From NCBI GenBank assembly GCA_030765065.1, contig CM060975.1, positions 259,851,816 to 259,915,815 of the forward strand: a stretch of 64,000 nt of DNA, in the 5' to 3' direction. This DNA is from Deroplatys truncata (Eukaryota > Arthropoda > Insecta > Mantodea > Mantidae). Below the pieces are notes generated by a model. That model saw nothing but the letters and a program-made list of their open reading frames with translations, was not told the origin of the DNA and did no database searches. This document shows positions 57,288-64,000 of the stretch, piece after piece; position 1 is the stretch's first letter; the number at the start of each line of letters is the position of its first letter. Made by a program: the position numbers and the translations under genes.

Positions 57288-58022
57288 GCTTTAAGCGATA
57301 GTCAAATATTTTAGGAGCTGGTTGCTATGTGGAGTATTTCATTCTCTTTGCATTACCAGGACAAAAAAAATGAATAACAAATTTCCATTTGAGAAAAAGG
57401 ATAAGTATTGGAAAATTTAAGGGAATAACAAGCAATATCTCGAAAATGGTTCACTCAACAAAAAAAATGTATATGACATAAATTGTATATTTTAACCCGA
57501 TCTACATTTTTTGTGTAGTAAAACTTTGTCTATATCTGATGGTTTACCAGTTATGCAAAAAGTATACGCAATGAAGTATACTTTTGGAGACATTCCCAGA
57601 AAATTCGAGATATACATTTCATTTGTCATGAAAATATCTTAAACATATGATATTTTAATCAAAATCGTTAGAGCTATTTTTGAGAAAATTAAAATTTTCA
57701 AAAAATGTTCCATGTAATGGGTAATCTGGGGTGGGGATTTTCTTGAAAACCTTCGTGTTGCATCTCTGGAGGATACTGAACCTAAATACCAAGTTTGGTG
57801 TTTATCCGGCTGTTCGTTTCTGAGTTATGCTGTTCACAGACAGACAGGCAGATACACACACAGACATACACCCAGGCACACACACGGACATGTTTCGAAA
57901 AATGCTTTTTTTGGATTCAGGGGGCTCAAAACATATATTTCTGGTGAAATCTCGGGTTGGAATTTTTGGGTGCAATGCAATACTTCCCCTACTTACTATA
58001 CGTAGTAGAGAAAGTAATAAAA
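57288..58022 (-). repeat. REA repeat, 3'-truncated
   Basis: Well-preserved copy from ATAGGCTTTAAGCGATAGTC to CTTCCCCTACTTACTATACG and TAGTAGAGAAAGTAATAAAA. The last ~180 bp of the 3' end are absent. Confidence 0.9.
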
Positions 58023-58387
58023 AGTCTCAGGAGTAACCTTTTACTCGAAGTAAGGTTCTGTAGTTGAGTAATTATGTAGTTAAAAACAAAATGATACTTT
58101 CCATTAAAAACGTTTTAATAAAAAACATTAAATCTGTAACATTTTGTATACTCAATGGTTGTAATAAAAATCTTTTCGAATGTATGTTCTGACGACTATG
58201 ACAGAGTTCTCTTTATGCGTAATATTAAATGCTTGTGTAGGAAACTAGTACTGTTTGACTGTTTACACAACGGAAGGTAGGCGATACAGGAAAGGTCATA
58301 TGACCGGAACTGCGCTCTTGGACTCAGCTGAGTTACGCGGCCCTGATCTTGAACATGGGTCTGACAATATCTCTTCTTATATATCGG

Positions 58388-58713
58388 ATTACGCTCCTCA
58401 TTGTAGGTCTTATAAGCCAATTCCTTGGGCCAGTATCCTGCCGAGGAGCTAGCAAAGTCTGAATCATAGTATTTCCAGGATGGGTGACCAGCCCAAAACT
58501 TGGTATGGCAATGAAGAAAAAGAAAATGAAATGTAATGATGAAATGGATGATAGGAAGTTCGCGGATCAAATTATTCAAATCTAACATTCACCTAGAGAC
58601 TAAGGAAAATGCGAAAACACCTTTGATCAGATTGGTTCGGTCCCAGGGATTGAACCCAGGGTCTGTCGAATGCAGGTCACAGACGTTACCACCTGAGCCA
58701 TCCCGATCGGTCT
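58388..58713 (-). mobile_element. SINE-A body with a non-Glu tRNA head
   Basis: On the minus strand: GATCGGGATGGCTCAGGTGG head, B box CTGGGTTCAATCCCTGG, then the SINE-A body (TCATCCATTTCATCATTACA, CATACCAAGTTTTGGGCTGG, TCACCCATCCTGGA) and the CTACAATGAGGAGCG end. The 98-codon frame on the plus strand is a shadow. Confidence 0.8.
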
Positions 58714-58749
58714 GGCAATATTTTATTGGTGGAAATTTTAATGATCATG

Positions 58750-60210
58750 TCGTCTGTTTGCCTTGGTTTCCCATGCATTGCTTTCTTTTCAAACTTATTT
58801 TTCATTTTAGTGTGCATGCGAGTTCTTCATAATTTGTTTGTCGTTTATAATGAACTCCTAACGATGTGACATAACTCTTAATTATGCAACGAGGCTATGT
58901 AAAGCAATGCTTGTTTATTTTGGTAATTTGCTATTTTATGTTATAATTCAATTCAGCTTTGTTATACAAGGCCGTTTCAAGCCTCCATCGATCAACTCTG
59001 TGCATTTGCATAATAATTGTAGATAGATGGGAATTTAGCGTGTACTAAGAGTATTACAGTATATCAACCTGCCATAGTTTGTCCACACTAAGTGATCTAG
59101 CTATTGATATATCCCCTTTATTTTGACATATTTTCATAAATACTCTGAATCCTGTTACGTTACAAGCGTTTTCGCTTGGACTTCTGTAAACGTCCAGTTT
59201 ACAGATGATTGTTTTAACCATATATTAGGTCTCATTTATATTAGTTAAGCTTTTGCATTACCTAGTGTATATACATACCATTACTTTGATTAGAATTCAC
59301 TGGAGCTTCTAACAATTTCCCTAAAGATGAAAACGTGTAAACGTTTATAGGGTCTTTAAAAATTATTTTAATGTTTAACATATTACAAATGTAATTTTGG
59401 GGCAGGAAAGAAACCAAATAATCAATTTGTTGGTCCAATAGTGATATTTAATTTTTACAAAACTTTGAGAATTTGCCGGAATCTCCTATGTAATATTTCA
59501 CTAAAGATCGCAGACAGTTTGAAAGGAATAGTAAAGAAAAAAAACAAGAAAAGCAAACAAAAACAAAAAAACCGAATGACATTAAGGGCATGTACAAATT
59601 GTCAATTAAACATTTTATGACTCCACGTAATAATAACACCCAATTGAAATACATTCCCACACTATTATCCTCCAGAGGAGCAATTGCACTATCCGCTGTA
59701 AGGTTTGAGTTTTATAGCACACTCTTGCATGCCGTTTCCATAGTGTAGTGATAGTGCTTGACATCTATCATGTGCATAATCGGGGTTTGCTACCCTTTCA
59801 TAGATACTCATTTCCCCCCTTCATTAAATGTTTAATTGTATCCTGATTCGTTTGCAATGTTGTCGAAAACCATAATAATTACGCTTTCTATTTTACATAT
59901 ACTGCATTGACAGTATATCAGAGTACTTGGACGTCATCCAAGAGAGTTCTCGAATTAATGCGGTGCTACCGTTAAAAGTAAATAAAATACTGTGGATTAT
60001 CGTGGTTTTACAATACATCGCATCACACAACACAGCCGTAAAACCTCCACACGGATAGATATGCTTGCAAAATCTAAAGTACACGTAGGTATACAGGTTC
60101 ACCGGGATGTTTTATACTTGGGTTGAACTGGCAGAGGACCCAGACATGCACACGTTTGTATAGGGATATCTAGTATCCGAATGGCGCCCATTTGAAATAT
60201 TTATAGAATG
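58750..60210. other. No recognised gene
   Basis: AT-rich apart from the tRNA-like relic at 59733. The Phe-rich minus frame at 59448-59660 is an A-run artefact. Confidence 0.4.
59733..59806 (+). other. tRNA-Val-like relic
   Basis: CCGTTTCCATAGTGTAGTGA matches the start of an insect tRNA-Val, and CGGGGTTTGCTACCC stands where the T-arm would be. The anticodon arm is degenerate. A decayed tRNA or SINE head. Confidence 0.35.
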
Positions 60211-60289
60211 TAAGTTATTCACATGTAGTGCAATTAGTTATAATTATAAAGTCCATGTTATATATTTGCGTAAAAACAAAATAACAAGT

Positions 60290-61110
60290 TTTCGTGCGCT
60301 TATGGCGGCACCATTGAAACCACTTGATATTGTAATTATTGGCAGCAGGGTATAAACAATAAGTAAAGAAATGATAGTAAAATAAAGAAATAAATGCAAT
60401 AAGTACTTTCTGTATATTAAAAACAGTGTATAATGTAATAAGCCTGATTTGAAATATTTGTCCGGAGAAAAAGGTCATTAATAACAGCCGAGTAATGAAC
60501 GTGTTAGCATAAAAGTTCCTGGAATGCAGTTTGGTTTGGGTTCATATGCTTGCAAATTCACATAGACAGAAATTCTATAAATTAGAAAAGTGAAAGGAAC
60601 TTCTCAGAGTTTAGGTAGGTACGGCATAGCAGCAAGTTAAGAGACACATACGTAGAGTTTTAATATTGGTCCGGGCGAGAACGACCGTTGGTAGGGTTAT
60701 TGATATGTGGGCGGAGCTTAATTTAAGAAAAGAGTACGCATTCTAAATCAGAGACACATTCGTGACATATTTGTGACTCTCCTGAGATTCTATAGTCGGT
60801 GTAATTTCTACATTGTGTAGCGCACCTGAACACGCCAGTATTAGGAAGGTTTAGCGGCTATTAAGAGGGATCTTTCCGAGTAATATTTCTGCGAGTTACG
60901 GTAACTGACGCTTGGCTTAATTATGGTCATAAATTCAACAGTCAACGGTTGTTCTCAAACTGAACAAACTCAACATTAACATTTCTGAGCTAACTAAACT
61001 GGTGTTATGCTTTCACAATACACTCACGCATGCCCTGAAATAAAGTACTCATAGCTATACCACTGGAGCAGCTGGCGCAGAACGAGCTACGAGATGGCAT
61101 CATAACACTC
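60290..61110 (+). repeat. Long promoter-bearing repeat, copy 2
   Basis: Diverged partner of 42470-43420 in the same orientation. It carries TTGTCCGGAGAAAAAGGTCA, AATATTGGTCCGGGC, TGTGGGCGGAGCTTAA (GC box) and ATTCTAAATCAGAG, then AGCTACGAGATGGC. The frame that is open in copy 1 is broken here. Confidence 0.6.
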
Positions 61111-61119
61111 ATCAACAGA

Positions 61120-62355
61120 GCAGGTTACATTAAACGTTATCTTTGAAGCAAAGGGTGCTTACAGCTTGAAAAGTGTCGCAACACGAACGGCTTCACATTT
61201 TGCACTAAAGATGTAGCATACACGCCGTGGATCTTATCCTGCCAAAAATCCTGCATATCATAATAGCCTCCATTACTAAAAGATAGTTGGTATCGAATAC
61301 GATTGAATGATTCGCACATAACTTCTTTGTTCTCATGTGCTATGAAGATTTATCAGTTTATTCTTGATTAAATATATTTTTTAATTTTATAAAAATCCGC
61401 ACCAAAACTGTATATTACTTCTATGTCACTTCTGTCAGCCATACGAGTCCAGTATTTAAGCATGGTCGAATTTAATTTATAATGTATTTAGATATTTGTC
61501 AAAGTTGTGCGAATTATTCGTATGGGTTATCTAGTTATTTCTATTCCCATAGCACCATTCTTTCTACGACTTCAGACATAGCAGTTTTCAGCTATCGTAA
61601 CTTTCCTAATTTCTTTTGGGAGGAAATACTCCATTACTATGGTGCTGTTGTGCAACTCGCCAAAACACATTCTTTGAAGACGAAGCAGATTAAACTGTTT
61701 GCATATTATTTTGTACACATGCAATATGTGTTTCTGGTGTAAAATTTCTCATAAACTGGCAATACCTCTTGTGCTCTACATTAACACCAGAATCAGATTT
61801 GTTCTAACATTTAATGTCCTGCAACACGAACTGTAACTATTATGTTTTTATTAAAATTATAGGTATACTATTTACAAAAAGAAGTGAAATAAATTACAAT
61901 TAATTGTGCAATGCATTGAGTGTTTTATATCTGTCCTAAGTAGAATGTTAGTAGATTATTGTTATTTATGGTGTTGTGAAGTAATTTTAATGCAACTGAT
62001 ACTATTGTAACTAATTTTTTTCTCTCGTAATTTTCCATTTTGGATAGGTACAGAGTATCCTGACATGTATAAGAGGCTACCCTGAAACCAGAAGTAGCAC
62101 CTTTAAAATTTCTCTCGTTGTGTGTGTGTGTTTACCCAAGAATGGTCTTTTCGAGTGCTTTGAAACTTAGTGTATAATTTAGTTTAGGCCCCTCTTAGAG
62201 GATAGGGTCTAATGCGCGCGAAATTTAAAAAAATGCTGAGGTATTTGGCTTATTTTTGAGCTTAATGAAAAGAAAGAAACGCTACCCAACAAAGGCCTAT
62301 AGACTTAGTATATTATTGGTAATAAATTGTTATTTCACATAAGTAATGTGTAGGA
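61120..62355. other. No recognised feature
   Basis: AT-rich. The 86-codon plus frame 61482-61742 has no domain and no signals. Confidence 0.35.
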
Positions 62356-62360
62356 CAGGG

Positions 62361-62542
62361 TTGGAAAGGTAGAATCAGACTGAAAAAATTCAATGCCATA
62401 TGTGGGATTTGATATACGGATCTTCCGATTTCCGTCCGCTTGCTCTAACCAACTGAGTTGCCATAGCAACACGCCGGCACGACATATAGTTCAAATGCCA
62501 ACATGGCATTGAATTTTTCTGTTTTATTCTACCTTTTCAATA
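62361..62542 (-). mobile_element. 182-bp foldback element enclosing a tRNA-like sequence
   Basis: The ~40-bp inverted arms TTGGAAAGGTAGAATCAGAC / TGAAAAAATTCAATGCCATA and ATGGCATTGAATTTTTCTGT / TTTATTCTACCTTTTCAATA flank a minus-strand tRNA-like core: TGCTATGGCAACTCAGTTGG, TTAGAGCAAGCGGACGG, GATCCGTATATCAAATCC. Related to 45108-45775. Confidence 0.75.
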
Positions 62543-63139
62543 GTATATAATTGTTTAAGAAGTTATTACAACTTTTCGTTACTATTATTCGCATAGGAAA
62601 CAACATAGTTCCGATTGCTCAAGTATGAGAGATACAGAATTTCGCATAATGTTAACTTTTAGCTTCAAGTTCGATTAAAAACCACTAAAATGTAGTTTTG
62701 TGACTGCTTTTCAAATATAATATGTGTACATGAAATAGAGAAAGAATGTGTTGAGGGCATCTAGGAAAAGGGGATCGGAGGGAGAGTAAAACTGAAAAAG
62801 ATAGAGAAAGGACACATAGAGGGAGAGAACGTGAGAGGAGCTGCGTGTTTTGCTGGCTATTTAATATTTTAAGTGGCTTATGAAAAAGTGCATATGGAAA
62901 TAATTTTTAATGTGAAATACATCTATTCACAAGAAAGGCTTAAAATTTATAAATTGTTTCATTTGTGTTTAGCTTTTATGGTCATTATAACAGGGTCTTG
63001 ACTCGAGAAACAGATTGTTACTGCAGTTTTTTTATCGTTGAGCTTTTTGTGATTTTTGACTTGAATCACACTCGCATTAATCCCACATGCATACTTCCAG
63101 AATCTGTGTAGGATGGGAAAGATTCTCTAATTAAAGAAA

Positions 63140-63223
63140 TATGCCCTCGCAAAGGCGGAATCGAACCCGGATCTTTATTTGGAGTAGCCAGGACGCTTAT
63201 CACTCGACCACAGAGGCAGTATG
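63140..63223 (-). other. tRNA-like sequence (pseudo-tRNA or SINE head)
   Basis: On the minus strand: GCCTCTGTGGTCGAGTGATA (A box), an anticodon-like CCTGGCTACTCC, and B box CCGGGTTCGATTCCG, with near-complementary ends TGCCTCT/GAGGGCA. Long central part; not a clean cloverleaf. Confidence 0.45.
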
Positions 63224-63229
63224 TGACTT

Positions 63230-64000
63230 CATTTGCAATCTTTATAAAAAGTATTTATTCAGTATATCTGAAAGTTTATGTTTAGAGTTGATATCCCTCA
63301 CCCCATATTCTTTCGTGTAATCAGCTTCCTGAGGTTATTGTGTATGGACTTAAAAGTTGGTAGCTGGGGCCCTGTATGAAGTGGTCGCGAAGCCTAGCAC
63401 ATCTCGTTTTCCTGATTATTCTTTCATACTGTCCGTGTTCCAACTCTAGCAATTCTCATTTTCTTGATTACTTTTTTAACCTTTTCAGATTTCCATTCAA
63501 TACCAATCGACAACTGTATGCAATCCTTTATCAACACATGCTTTGAATTCTTTCTGTCAACTGGAAAATCATTCATCATGGTATGGCAGCTGATGCTTTT
63601 CCCTGAACATTTATTACCTTTCAGACTTTTTTTTTCATTCCTGAGGCTTCTCTGCGTAGGCACTATTACTTTTTTCTCTCTTCAAATTGGTAGCAAAAGA
63701 ACGATATAATTATCAGGCTTCAGGGGGCGATGAAACAATAAATTAAGTGCCTACTACGGCATCCCCATCATTTCCGTTTTAAATTTAGCTTGTAGGCAGT
63801 TCTTTTTATTTCCTTGTCCATTTGAAAAGAGAACTTGTTCACATGGAAAATTTATGCTTAGGAATATTCATAAGTTTTCTCGAAAAATGAAGCGAAATAA
63901 TTTGTATGCATAATGAAGCCTTTTAGGGACTACATGTGTTCAAAGTTGAGTTCTATTTCTGAAACGAGAAAATGGTTACTTTCCCTTTACTTTAGCCTCA
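63230..64000. other. No recognised feature
   Basis: AT-rich to the window end. Overlapping sense and antisense frames at 63424-63709 have no domain. Confidence 0.35.

Noticed and set aside
42470..61110. Two long repeats in the same orientation as LTRs of one 18-kb element
   Set aside because: They are strongly diverged and the interval holds unrelated transposons and satellites, with no gag-pol.
62420..62490. Functional tRNA gene on the minus strand
   Set aside because: Acceptor ends do not pair and the sequence lies inside a foldback element with a relative at 45 kb.
1..64000. CRISPR array, bacterial operon or phage region
   Set aside because: No direct repeats with unique spacers, no Shine-Dalgarno-led gene strings; repeat content is that of an animal genome.

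Overview
The window reads as intergenic, repeat-dominated DNA from a large, AT-rich animal genome, most likely an insect. The evidence is the mix of decayed mariner/Tc1 and hAT transposases of insect type, tRNA-derived SINEs, solo LTRs and long CA/GT microsatellites. A polyneopteran (cockroach/termite-like) source is my guess from the general repeat style and is not proven. I found no complete, recognisable host gene, no rRNA gene and no CRISPR. Nearly all open frames are short and accidental, or are pieces of broken transposons.

Layout. 1-3000: a small zinc-knuckle ORF plus two fragments that look like leftovers of a virus-like or large DNA mobile element. 3000-7340: stacked tandem repeats (a 178-bp array, a duplicated 400-bp unit, a ~140-bp satellite carrying an antisense Pol III B-box-like core, a 239-bp duplication with CRE and TATA-like motifs, and a G-rich tract). 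7386-24580: many copies of one ~840-bp non-coding repeat, here called REA, with a mariner, a Tc1/mariner element, a 1.43-kb solo LTR, SINEs and an orphan HSE/TATA-type promoter. 25.8-28.0 kb: a decayed hAT transposase and a weak mariner tail. 28.6-42.4 kb: more REA, SINEs, a 738-bp solo LTR and an LTR-like repeat. 42.4-49 kb: a promoter-bearing long repeat with a possible 3' exon, a Tc1/mariner deletion derivative with ~150-bp inverted repeats, a long SINE splitting a tRNA-like element, and a fairly complete but broken transposon with ~85-bp terminal inverted repeats. 49-53.4 kb: nothing recognised. 53.4-54.8 kb: a 20-bp minisatellite with a 180-bp higher-order unit. 55.4-64 kb: REA, second copies of the LTR-like and promoter-bearing repeats, a SINE and a foldback element enclosing a tRNA-like sequence.

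The most informative structure is nesting. At 8526-11494 a solo LTR lies in a REA copy, which lies in a mariner. At 37790-39950 a solo LTR lies in a SINE, which lies in a REA copy. Target-site duplications mark the inner junctions, so the order of insertion can be read directly. The REA family is the best candidate for something undescribed: at least 16 copies or fragments, T-run boundaries, head-to-tail joints, and subterminal inverted motifs, but no coding capacity.
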